Assembly (NCBI GenBank): GCA_032718475.1
Contig: JAUCBJ010004355.1
Location: forward strand, 1-62,900
Direction: 5' to 3'
Origin: Nemertoderma westbladi
Taxonomy: Eukaryota; Xenacoelomorpha; Nemertodermatida; Nemertodermatidae
Length of the DNA stretch: 62,900 bases
Notes under the pieces: model-generated
Told to the model about the DNA's origin: nothing
What the model saw: the letters and a program-made list of their open reading frames with translations, nothing else
The model's database searches: none
Made by a program: the position numbers and the translations under genes
Part shown: one piece after another, positions 14,171 through 27,640 of the stretch
How the letters are laid out: each line of letters opens with the position of its first letter
How positions within the stretch are numbered: the first letter of the stretch is position 1

Positions 14171-14999
14171 CATCTCTCTCCTACTTACTGCGATCTATTT
14201 ACCAGCACCCATCTCCCTCCTACTCACTGCGATCTCTTTACCAGCACCCATCTCTCCTCTACTTACTGCGATCTCTTTACCAGCACCCATATCTCTCCTA
14301 CTTACTGCGATCTTTTCACCAGCACCCATCTCTCCCCTATTTACTGCGATCTCTTCACCAGCACCCATCTCTCTCCTACTTACTGCGATATCTTTACCAG
14401 CACCCATCTCTCCTCTACTTACTGCGATCTCTTTACCAGCACCCATCTCTCATCTACTTACTGCGATCTCTTTACCAGCATCCATCTCTCCTCTACTTAC
14501 TGCGATCTCTTTACCAGCACCCATCTCTCATCTACTTACTGCGATCTCTTTACCAGCATCCATCTCTCCTCTACTTACTGCGATCTCTTTACCAGCACCC
14601 ATCTCTCCCCTACTTACTGCGATCTCTTTATCAGCACCCATCTCTCCCCTACTTACTGCGATCTCTTTACCAGCACGCATCTGTCTCCTACTTACTGCGA
14701 TCTCTTTACCAGCACCCATCTCTCTCCTACTTACTGCGATCTCTTCACCAGCACCCATCTCTCCCCTACTTACTGCGATCTCTTTACCAGGACCCATCTC
14801 TCTCCTACTTACTGCGATCTCTTTACCAGCACCCATCTCTCTCCTACTTACTGCGATCTCTTTACCAGCACCCATCTCTCTCCTACTTACTGCGATCTCT
14901 TTACCTGCACCCATCTCTCCCCTACTTACTGCGATCTCTTTACCAGCACCCATCTCTCCCCTACTTACTGCGATCTCTTTACCAGCACGCATCTGTCTC

Positions 15000-17900
15000 C
15001 TACTTACTGCGATCTCTTTACCAGCACCCATCTCTCTCCTACTTACTGCGATCTCTTCACCAGCACCCATCTCTCCTCTACTTACTGCGATCTCTTTACC
15101 AGCATCCATCTCTCCCCTACTTACTGCGATCTCTTTACCAGCACCCATCTCTCCCCTACTTACTGCGATCTCTTTACCAGCATCCATCTCTCCCCTACTT
15201 ACTGCGATCTTTTTACCAGCACGCATCTGTCTCCTACTTACTGCGATCTCTTTACCAGCACCCATCTCTCTCCTACTTACTGCGATCTCTTCACCAGCAC
15301 CCATCTCTCCTCTACTTACTGCGATCTCTTTACCAGCATCCATCTCTCCCCTACTTACTGCGATCTCTTTACCAGCACCCATCTCTCCCCTACTTACTGC
15401 GATCTCTTTACCAGCACCCATCTCTCCCCTACTTACTGCGATCTCTTTATCAGCACCCATCTCTCCCCTACTTACTGCGATCTCTTTACCAGCACGCATC
15501 TGTCTCCTACTTACTGCGATCTCTTTACCAGCACCCATCTCTCTCCTACTTACTGCGATCTCTTCACCAGCACCCATCTCTCCCCTACTTACTGCATCTC
15601 TTTACCAGGACCCATCTCTCTCCTACTTACTGCGATCTCTTTACCAGCACCCATCTCTCCCCTACTTACTGTGATCTCTTTACCAGCACGCATCTGTCTC
15701 CTACTTACTGCGATCTCTTTACCAGCACCCATCTCTCTCCTACTTACTGTGATCTCTTTACCAGCATCCATCTCTCTCCTACTTACTGCGATCTCTTTAC
15801 CTGCACCCATCTCTCCCCTACTTACTGTGATCTCTTTACCAGCACGCATCTGTCTCCTACTTACTGCGATCTCTTTACCAGCACCCATCTCTCTCCTACT
15901 TACTGCGATCTCTTCACCAGCACCCATCTCTCCCCTACTTACTGCGATCTCTTTACCAGCACCCATCTCTCTCCTACTCACTGCGATCTCTTTACCAGCA
16001 TCCATCTCTCTCCTACTTACTGCCATCTCTTTACCAGCATCCATCTCTCTCCTACTTACTGCGATCTCTTTACCAGCACCCATCTTTCCCCTACTTACAG
16101 CGATCTCTTTACCAGCACGCATCTGTCTCCTACTTACTGCGATCTCTTTACCAGCACCCATCTCTCTCCTACTTACTGCGATCTTTTACCAGCACCCATC
16201 TCTCCTCTACTTACTGCCATCTCTTTACCAGCTCCCATCTCTCTCCGACTTACTGCGATCTTTTACCAGCACCCATCTCTCTCTCTCTCCTACTCACTGC
16301 GATCTCTTTACCAGCACCCATGCACCCATCTCTCTCCTACTCACTGCGATCTCTTTACTAGCACCCATCTCTCCCCTACTTACTGCCATCTCTTTACCAG
16401 CTCCCATCTCTCTCCGACTTACTGCGTTCTTTTACCAGCACCCATCTCTCCTCTACATACTGCCATCTCTTTACCAGCACCCATCTCTCTCTCTCTCCTA
16501 CTCACTGCGATCTCTTTACCAGCACCCATCTTTCCCCTACTTACTGCGATCTCTTTACCAGCACCAATCTCTCCTCTATTTACTGCGATCTTTTTACCAG
16601 CACCCATCTCTCTCCTACTTACTGCGATCTATTTACCAGCACCCATCTCCCTCCTACTCACTGCGATCTCTTTACCAGCACCCATCTCTCTCCTACTTAA
16701 TGCGATCTCTTTACCAGCACCCATATCTCTCCTACTTACTGCGATCTTTTCACCAGCACCCATCTCTCCTCTACTTACTGCGATCTATTTACCATTACCC
16801 ATCTCTCTCCTACTTACTGCGATCTCTTTACCAGCACCCATCTCTCCCCTACTTACTGCGATCTCTTTACCAGCACCCATCTCTCCCCTACTTACTGAGA
16901 TCTCTTTACCAGCACCCATCTCTCTCCTACTTACTGCGATCTCTTTACCAGCACCCATCTCTCCCCTACTTACTGCGATCTCTTCACCAGCACCCATCTC
17001 TCCCCTACTTACTGCGATCTCTTTACCAGCACCCATCTCTCCCCTACTTACTGAGATCTCTTTACCAGCATCCATCTCTCTCCTACTTACTGCGATCTCT
17101 TTACCAGTACCCATCTCTCTCCTACTTACTGCGATCTCTTTACCAGCATCCATCTCTCCTCTCTACTCACTGCGATCTCTTTACCAGCACCCATCTCTCT
17201 CCTACTTACTGCGATCTCTTTACCAGCATCCATCTCTCCTCTACTTACTGCGATATCTTTACCAGCATCCATCTCTCTCCTACTTACTGCGATCTCTTTA
17301 CCAGTACCCATCTCTCTCCTACTTACTGCGATCTCTTTACCAGCATCCATCTCTCCTCTCTACTCACTGCGATCTCTTTACCAGCACCCATCTCCCTCCT
17401 ACTTACTGCGATCTCTTTACCAGCACCCATCTCTCCCCTACTTACTGCGATCTCTTCACCAGCACCCATCTCTCCCCTACTTACTGCGATCTCTTTACCA
17501 GCACCCATCTCTCCCCTACTTACTGCGATCTCTTTACCAGCACCCATCTCTCCCCAACTTACTGCGATCTCTTTACCAGCATCCATCTCTCTCCTACTTA
17601 CTGCGATCTCTTTACCAGTACCCATCTCTCTCCTACTTACTGCGATCTCTTTACCAGCATCCATCTCTCCTCTCTACTCACTGCGATCTCTTTACCAGCA
17701 CCCATCTCTCTCCTACTTACTGCGATCTCTTTACCAGCATCCATCTCTCCTCTACTTACTGCGATATCTTTACCAGCATCCATCTCTCTCCTACTTACTG
17801 CGATCTCTTTACCAGTACCCATCTCTCTCCTACTTACTGCGATCTCTTTACCAGCATCCATCTCTCCTCTCTACTCACTGCGATCTCTTTACCAGCACCC

Positions 17901-20900
17901 ATCTCCCTCCTACTTACTGCGATCTCTTTACCAGCACCCATCTCTCCCCTACTTACTGAGATCTCTTTACCAGCATCCATCTCTCTCCTACTTACTGCGA
18001 TCTCTTTACCAGTACCCATCTCTCTCCTACTTACTGCGATCTCTTTACCAGCATCCATCTCTCCTCTCTACTCACTGCGATCTCTTTACCAGCACCCATC
18101 TCCCTCCTACTTACTGCGATCTCTTTACCAGCATCCATCTCTCCTCTACTTACTGCGATCTCTTTACCAGCACCGATCTCTCCCCTACTTACTGCGATCT
18201 CTTCACCAGCACCCATCTCTCCCCTACTTACTGCGATTTCTTTACCAGCACCCATCTCTCCTCTACTTACTGCGATATCTTTACCAGCACCCATCTCTCC
18301 TCTACTTACTGCGATCTCTTTACCAGCACCCATCTCTCCCCTACTTACTGCGATCTCTTCACCAGCACCCATCTCTCCCCTACTTACTGCGATCTCTTTA
18401 CCAGCACCCATCTCTCCTCTACTTACTGCGATATCTTTACCAGCACCCATCTCTCCCCTACTTACTGCGATCTCTTCACCAGCACCCATCTCTCCCCTAC
18501 TTACTGCGATCTCTTCACCAGCACCCATCTCTCCCCTACTTACTGAGATCTCTTTACCAGCACCCATCTCTCCCCTACTTACTGAGATCTCTTTACCAGC
18601 ACCCATCTCTCTCCTACTTACTGCGATCTCTTTACCAGCATCCATCTCTCCCCTACTTACTGAGATCTCCTTACCAGCACCCATCTCTCATCTACTCACT
18701 GCAATCTCTTCACCAGCACCCATCTCTCTCCTACTTACTGCGATCTCTTTACCAGCATCCATCTCTCTCCAACTTACTGCGATCTCTTCACCAGCACCCA
18801 TCTCTCTCCTACTTACTGCGATCTCTTTACCAGCATCCATCTCTCCTCTACTTACTGCGATATCTTTACCAGCACCATCTCTCCTCTACTTAATGCGATC
18901 TCTTTATCAGCACCCATCTCTCCCCTACTTACTGCGATCTCTTTACCAGCACCAATCTCTCCTCTACTTACTGCCATCTCTTTACCAGCATCCATATCTC
19001 TCCTACTTACTGAGATCTCTTTACCAGCACCCATCTCTCATCTACTCACTGCAATCTCTTCACCAGCACCCATCTCTCTCCTACTTACTGCGATCTCTTT
19101 ACCAGCATCCATCTCTCTCCAACTTACTGCGATCTCTTCACCAGCACCCATCTCTCTCCTACTTACTGCGATCTCTTTACCAGCATCCATCTCTCTCCTA
19201 CTTACTGCGATCTCTTTACCAGCATCCATCTCTCTCCTACTTACTGCGATCTCTTTACCTGCATCCATCTCTCCTCTACTTACTGCGATCTCTTTATCAG
19301 CACCCATCTCCCTCCTACTTACTGAGATCTCTTTACCAGCATCCATCTCTCTCCTACTTACTGCGACCTCTTTACCAGCACCCATCTCTCTCCTACTTAC
19401 TGCGATCTCTTTACCAGCACCCATCTCTCTCCTACTTACTGCGACCTCTTTACCAGCACCCATCTCTCTCCTACTTACTGCGATCTCTTTACCTGCATCC
19501 ATCTCTCCTCTACTTACTGCGATCTCTTTATCAGCACCCATCTCCCTCCTACTTACTGAGATCTCTTTACCAGCATCCATCTCTCTCCTACTTACTGCGA
19601 CCTCTTTACCAGCACCCATCTCTCTCCTACTTACTGCGACCTCTTTACCAGCACCCATCTCTCTCCTACTTACTGCGACCTCTTTACCAGCACCCATCTC
19701 TCTCCTACTTACTGCGATCTCTTTACCAGCACCCATCTCTCCCCTACTTACTGAGATCTCTTTACCAGCACCCATATCTCCCCTACTTACTGCGATCTCT
19801 TTACCAGCATCCATATCTCTCCTACTTACTGCGATCTCTTTACCAGTACCCATCTATCTCCTACTTACTGAGATCTCTTTACCTGCATCCATCTCTCCTC
19901 TACTTAGTGCGACCTCTTTACCAGCACCCATCTCTCTCCTACTTACTGCGACCTCTTTACCAGCACCCATCTCTCTCCTACTTACTGCGATCTCTTTACC
20001 AGCACCCATCTCTCCCCTACTTACTGAGATCTCTTTACCAGCACCCATCTCTCCCCTACTTACTGAGATCTCTTTACCAGCATCCATCTCTCTCCTACTT
20101 ACTGCGATCTCTTTATCAGCACCCATATCTCCCCTACTTACTGCGATCTCTTTACCAGCATCCATATCTCTCCTACTTACTGCGATCTCTTTATCAGCAC
20201 CCATCTCTCATCTACTTACTACGACCTCTTTACCAGCACCCATCTCTCCCCTACTTACTGAGATCTCTTTACCAGCACCCATCTCTCCCCTACTTACTGA
20301 GATCTCTTTACCAGCACCCATCTCTCCCCTACTTACTGAGATCTCTTTACCAGCATCCATCTCTCTCCTACTTACTGCGATCTCTTTATCAGCACCCATA
20401 TCTCCCCTACTTACTGCGACCTCTTTACCAGCACCCATCTCTCTCCTACTTACTGCGATCTCTTTACCAGCACCCATCTCTCCCCTACTTACTGAGATCT
20501 CTTTACCAGCACCCATCTCTCCCCTACTTACTGAGATCTCTTTACCAGCACCCATCTCTCCCCTACTTACTGAGATCTCTTTACCAGCATCCATCTCTCT
20601 CCTACTTACTGCGATCTCTTTATCAGCACCCATATCTCCCCTACTTACTGCGATCTCTTTACCAGCATCCATATCTCTCCTACTTACTGCGATCTCTTTA
20701 TCAGCACCCATCTCTCATCTACTTACTACGACCTCTTTATCAGCACCCATCTCTCATCTACTTACTACGACCTCTTTACCAGCACCCATCTCTCTCCTAC
20801 TTACTGCGATCTCTTTACCAGCACCCATCTCTCCCCAACTTACTGCGATCTCTTCACCAGCACCCATCTCTCTCCTACTTACTGCGATCTCTTTACCTGC

Positions 20901-23900
20901 ATCCATCTCTCCTCTACTTAGTGCGACCTCTTTACCAGCACCCATCTCTCCCCTACTTACTGAGATCTCTTTACCAGCATCCATCTCTCTCCTACTTACT
21001 GCGATCTCTTTATCAGCACCCATATCTCCCCTACTTACTGCGATCTCTTTACCAGCATCCATATCTCTCCTACTTACTGCGATCTCTTTATCAGCACCCA
21101 TCTCTCATCTACTTACTACGACCTCTTTACCAGCACCCATCTCTCTCCTACTTACTGAGATCTCTTTACCAGCATCCATCTCTCTCCTACTTACTGCGAT
21201 CTCTTCACCAGCACCCATCTCTCCCCTATTTACTGCGATCTCTTCACCAGCACCCATCTCTCCCCTATTTACTGCGATCTCTTTACCAGCATCCATCTCT
21301 CTCCTACTTACTGCGATCTCTTTACCTGCATCCATCTATCCTCTACTTACTGCGATCTCTTTACCAGCATCCATCTCTCTCCTACTTACTGCGATCTCTT
21401 TACCAGCATCCATCTCTCTCCTACTTACTGAGATCTCTTTACCAGCATCCATCTCTCTCCTACTTACTGCGATCTCTTTACCTGCATCCATCTCTCCTCT
21501 ACTTAATGCGATCTCTTTATCAGCACCCATATCTCCCCTACTTACTGCGATCTCTTTACCAGCATCCATCTCTCCTCTACTTACTGCGATCTCTTTACCA
21601 GCATCCATCTCTCTCCTACTTACTGCGATCTCTTTATCAGCACCCATCTCTCTCCTACTTACTGCGATCTCTTTACCTGCATCCATCTATCCTCTACTTA
21701 CTGCGATCTCTTCACCAGCACCCATCTCTCTCCTACTTACTGCGATCTCTTTACCAGCACCCATATCTCTCCTACTTACTGCGATCTCTTTACCAGCACC
21801 CATCTCTCCCCTACTTACTGCGATCTCTTTACCAGCACCCATCTCTCCCCTACTTACTGCGATCTCTTTACCAGCATCCATCTCTCCCCTACTTACTGCG
21901 ATCTCTTTACCAGCACGCATCTGTCTCCTACTTACTGCGATCTCTTTACCAGCACCCATCTCTCTCCTACTTACTGCGATCTCTTCACCAGCACCCATCT
22001 CTCCTCTACTTACTGCGATCTCTTTACCAGCATCCATCTCTCCCCTACTTACTGCGATCTCTTTACCAGCACCCATCTCTCTCCTACTTACTGCGATCTC
22101 TTTACCAGCACCCATCTCTCCCCTACTTACTGCGATCTCTTTATCAGCACCCATCTCTCCCCTACTTACTGCGATCTCTTTACCAGCACGCATCTGTCTC
22201 CTACTTACTGCGATCTCTTTACCAGCACCCATCTCTCTCCTACTTACTGCGATCTCTTCACCAGCACCCATCTCTCCCCTACTTACTGCATCTCTTTACC
22301 AGGACCCATCTCTCTCCTACTTACTGCGATCTCTTTACCAGCACCCATCTCTCCCCTACTTACTGTGATCTCTTTACCAGCACGCATCTGTCTCCTACTT
22401 ACTGCGATCTCTTTACCAGCACCCATCTCTCTCCTACTTACTGTGATCTCTTTACCAGCATCCATCTCTCTCCTACTTACTGCGATCTCTTTACCTGCAC
22501 CCATCTCTCCCCTACTTACTGTGATCTCTTTACCAGCACGCATCTGTCTCCTACTTACTGCGATCTCTTTACCAGCACCCATCTCTCTCCTACTTACTGC
22601 GATCTCTTCACCAGCACCCATCTCTCCCCTACTTACTGCGATCTCTTTACCAGCACCCATCTCTCTCCTACTCACTGCGATCTCTTTACCAGCATCCATC
22701 TCTCTCCTACTTACTGCCATCTCTTTACCAGCATCCATCTCTCTCCTACTTACTGCGATCTCTTTACCAGCACCCATCTTTCCCCTACTTACAGCGATCT
22801 CTTTACCAGCACGCATCTGTCTCCTACTTACTGCGATCTCTTTACCAGCACCCATCTCTCTCCTACTTACTGCGATCTTTTACCAGCACCCATCTCTCCT
22901 CTACTTACTGCCATCTCTTTACCAGCTCCCATCTCTCTCCGACTTACTGCGATCTTTTACCAGCACCCATCTCTCTCTCTCTCCTACTCACTGCGATCTC
23001 TTTACCAGCACCCATGCACCCATCTCTCTCCTACTCACTGCGATCTCTTTACTAGCACCCATCTCTCCCCTACTTACTGCCATCTCTTTACCAGCTCCCA
23101 TCTCTCTCCGACTTACTGCGTTCTTTTACCAGCACCCATCTCTCCTCTACATACTGCCATCTCTTTACCAGCACCCATCTCTCTCTCTCTCCTACTCACT
23201 GCGATCTCTTTACCAGCACCCATCTTTCCCCTACTTACTGCGATCTCTTTACCAGCACCAATCTCTCCTCTATTTACTGCGATCTTTTTACCAGCACCCA
23301 TCTCTCTCCTACTTACTGCGATCTATTTACCAGCACCCATCTCCCTCCTACTCACTGCGATCTCTTTACCAGCACCCATCTCTCTCCTACTTAATGCGAT
23401 CTCTTTACCAGCACCCATATCTCTCCTACTTACTGCGATCTTTTCACCAGCACCCATCTCTCCTCTACTTACTGCGATCTATTTACCATTACCCATCTCT
23501 CTCCTACTTACTGCGATCTCTTTACCAGCACCCATCTCTCCCCTACTTACTGCGATCTCTTTACCAGCACCCATCTCTCCCCTACTTACTGAGATCTCTT
23601 TACCAGCACCCATCTCTCTCCTACTTACTGCAATCTCTTTACCAGCACCCATCTCTCCCCTACTTACTGCGATCTCTTCACCAGCACCCATCTCTCCCCT
23701 ACTTACTGCGATCTCTTTACCAGCACCCATCTCTACCCTACTTACTGAGATCTCTTTACCAGCATCCATCTCTCTCCTACTTACTGCGATCTCTTTACCA
23801 GTACCCATCTCTCTCCTACTTACTGCGATCTCTTTACCAGCATCCATCTCTCCTCTCTACTCACTGCGATCTCTTTACCAGCACCCATCTCTCTCCTACT

Positions 23901-26900
23901 TACTGCGATCTCTTTACCAGCATCCATCTCTCCTCTACTTACTGCGATATCTTTACCAGCACCCATCTCTCCTCTACTTACTGCGATCTCTTTACCAGCA
24001 CCGATCTCTCCCCTACTTACTGCGATCTCTTCACCAGCACCCATCTCTCCCCTACTTACTGCGATTTCTTTACCAGCACCCATCTCTCCTCTACTTACTG
24101 CGATATCTTTACCAGCACCCATCTCTCCTCTACTTACTGCGATCTCTTTACCAGCACCCATCTCTCCCCTACTTACTGCGATCTCTTCACCAGCACCCAT
24201 CTCTCCCCTACTTACTGCGATCTCTTTACCAGCACCCATCTCTCCTCTACTTACTGCGATATCTTTACCAGCACCCATCTCTCCCCTACTTACTGCGATC
24301 TCTTCACCAGCACCCATCTCTCCCCTACTTACTGCGATCTCTTCACCAGCACCCATCTCTCCCCTACTTACTGAGATCTCTTTACCAGCACCCATCTCTC
24401 CCCTACTTACTGAGATCTCTTTACCAGCACCCATCTCTCTCCTACTTACTGCGATCTCTTTACCAGCATCCATCTCTCCCCTACTTACTGAGATCTCCTT
24501 ACCAGCACCCATCTCTCATCTACTCACTGCAATCTCTTCACCAGCACCCATCTCTCTCCTACTTACTGCGATCTCTTTACCAGCATCCATCTCTCTCCAA
24601 CTTACTGCGATCTCTTCACCAGCACCCATCTCTCTCCTACTTACTGCGATCTCTTTACCAGCATCCATCTCTCCTCTACTTACTGCGATATCTTTACCAG
24701 CACCATCTCTCCTCTACTTAATGCGATCTCTTTATCAGCACCCATCTCTCCCCTACTTACTGCGATCTCTTTACCAGCACCAATCTCTCCTCTACTTACT
24801 GCCATCTCTTTACCAGCATCCATATCTCTCCTACTTACTGAGATCTCTTTACCAGCACCCATCTCTCATCTACTCACTGCAATCTCTTCACCAGCACCCA
24901 TCTCTCTCCTACTTACTGCGATCTCTTTACCAGCATCCATCTCTCTCCAACTTACTGCGATCTCTTCACCAGCACCCATCTCTCTCCTACTTACTGCGAT
25001 CTCTTTACCAGCATCCATCTCTCTCCTACTTACTGCGATCTCTTTACCAGCATCCATCTCTCTCCTACTTACTGCGATCTCTTTACCTGCATCCATCTCT
25101 CCTCTACTTACTGCGATCTCTTTATCAGCACCCATCTCCCTCCTACTTACTGAGATCTCTTTACCAGCATCCATCTCTCTCCTACTTACTGCGACCTCTT
25201 TACCAGCACCCATCTCTCTCCTACTTACTGCGATCTCTTTACCAGCACCCATCTCTCTCCTACTTACTGCGACCTCTTTACCAGCACCCATCTCTCTCCT
25301 ACTTACTGCGATCTCTTTACCTGCATCCATCTCTCCTCTACTTACTGCGATCTCTTTATCAGCACCCATCTCCCTCCTACTTACTGAGATCTCTTTACCA
25401 GCATCCATCTCTCTCCTACTTACTGCGACCTCTTTACCAGCACCCATCTCTCTCCTACTTACTGCGACCTCTTTACCAGCACCCATCTCTCTCCTACTTA
25501 CTGCGACCTCTTTACCAGCACCCATCTCTCTCCTACTTACTGCGATCTCTTTACCAGCACCCATCTCTCCCCTACTTACTGAGATCTCTTTACCAGCACC
25601 CATATCTCCCCTACTTACTGCGATCTCTTTACCAGCATCCATCTCTCATCTACTTACTGCGATCTCTTTACCAGCATCCATATCTCTCCTACTTACTGCG
25701 ATCTCTTTACCAGTACCCATCTATCTCCTACTTACTGAGATCTCTTTACCTGCATCCATCTCTCTCCTACTTACTGCGATCTCTTTACCAGCATCCATCT
25801 CTCTCCTACTTACAGCGATCTCTTTACCAGCACCCATCTCTCTCCTCTACTTAGTGCGACCTCTTTACCAGCACCCATCTCTCTCCTACTTACTGCGACC
25901 TCTTTACCAGCACCCATCTCTCTCCTACTTACTGCGATCTCTTTACCAGCACCCATCTCTCCCCTACTTACTGAGATCTCTTTACCAGCACCCATCTCTC
26001 CCCTACTTACTGAGATCTCTTTACCAGCATCCATCTCTCTCCTACTTACTGCGATCTCTTTATCAGCACCCATATCTCCCCTACTTACTGCGATCTCTTT
26101 ACCAGCATCCATATCTCTCCTACTTACTGCGATCTCTTTATCAGCACCCATCTCTCATCTACTTACTACGACCTCTTTACCAGCACCCATCTCTCCCCTA
26201 CTTACTGAGATCTCTTTACCAGCACCCATCTCTCCCCTACTTACTGAGATCTCTTTACCAGCACCCATCTCTCCCCTACTTACTGAGATCTCTTTACCAG
26301 CATCCATCTCTCTCCTACTTACTGCGATCTCTTTATCAGCACCCATATCTCCCCTACTTACTGCGACCTCTTTACCAGCACCCATCTCTCTCCTACTTAC
26401 TGCGATCTCTTTACCAGCACCCATCTCTCCCCTACTTACTGAGATCTCTTTACCAGCACCCATCTCTCCCCTACTTACTGAGATCTCTTTACCAGCACCC
26501 ATCTCTCCCCTACTTACTGAGATCTCTTTACCAGCATCCATCTCTCTCCTACTTACTGCGATCTCTTTATCAGCACCCATATCTCCCCTACTTACTGCGA
26601 TCTCTTTACCAGCATCCATATCTCTCCTACTTACTGCGATCTCTTTATCAGCACCCATCTCTCATCTACTTACTACGACCTCTTTATCAGCACCCATCTC
26701 TCATCTACTTACTACGACCTCTTTACCAGCACCCATCTCTCTCCTACTTACTGCGATCTCTTTACCAGCACCCATCTCTCCCCAACTTACTGCGATCTCT
26801 TCACCAGCACCCATCTCTCTCCTACTTACTGCGATCTCTTTACCTGCATCCATCTCTCCTCTACTTAGTGCGACCTCTTTACCAGCACCCATCTCTCCCC

Positions 26901-27640
26901 TACTTACTGAGATCTCTTTACCAGCATCCATCTCTCTCCTACTTACTGCGATCTCTTTATCAGCACCCATATCTCCCCTACTTACTGCGATCTCTTTACC
27001 AGCATCCATATCTCTCCTACTTACTGCGATCTCTTTATCAGCACCCATCTCTCATCTACTTACTACGACCTCTTTACCAGCACCCATCTCTCTCCTACTT
27101 ACTGAGATCTCTTTACCAGCATCCATCTCTCTCCTACTTACTGCGATCTCTTCACCAGCACCCATCTCTCCCCTATTTACTGCGATCTCTTCACCAGCAC
27201 CCATCTCTCCCCTATTTACTGCGATCTCTTTACCAGCATCCATCTCTCTCCTACTTACTGCGATCTCTTTACCTGCATCCATCTATCCTCTACTTACTGC
27301 GATCTCTTTACCAGCATCCATCTCTCTCCTACTTACTGCGATCTCTTTACCAGCATCCATCTCTCTCCTACTTACTGAGATCTCTTTACCAGCATCCATC
27401 TCTCTCCTACTTACTGCGATCTCTTTACCTGCATCCATCTCTCCTCTACTTAATGCGATCTCTTTATCAGCACCCATATCTCCCCTACTTACTGCGATCT
27501 CTTTACCAGCATCCATCTCTCCTCTACTTACTGCGATCTCTTTACCAGCATCCATCTCTCTCCTACTTACTGCGATCTCTTTATCAGCACCCATCTCTCT
27601 CCTACTTACTGCGATCTCTTTACCTGCATCCATCTATCCT
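15000..27640. repeat. Large (about 6 kb) tandem duplication in the 39-bp array
   Basis: Markers at 15589, 16419 and 16785 recur at 22283, 23113 and 23479 (offset 6,694). Markers at 18852 and 19038 recur at 24680 and 24866 (offset 5,828). Markers at 20208, 20754, 21105 and 21336 recur at 26155, 26701, 27052 and 27283 (offset 5,947). The changing offset shows one ancestral duplication followed by internal deletions and insertions of whole units. Boundaries are approximate. Confidence 0.85.

Noticed and set aside
18893-24721. Very long + strand open frames across the 39-bp array (up to about 1,940 codons)
   Set aside because: They arise because the 39-bp unit has no stops. Overlapping frames are open equally, variants are nonsynonymous, indels shift frames, and no signal, splice or start context stands out.
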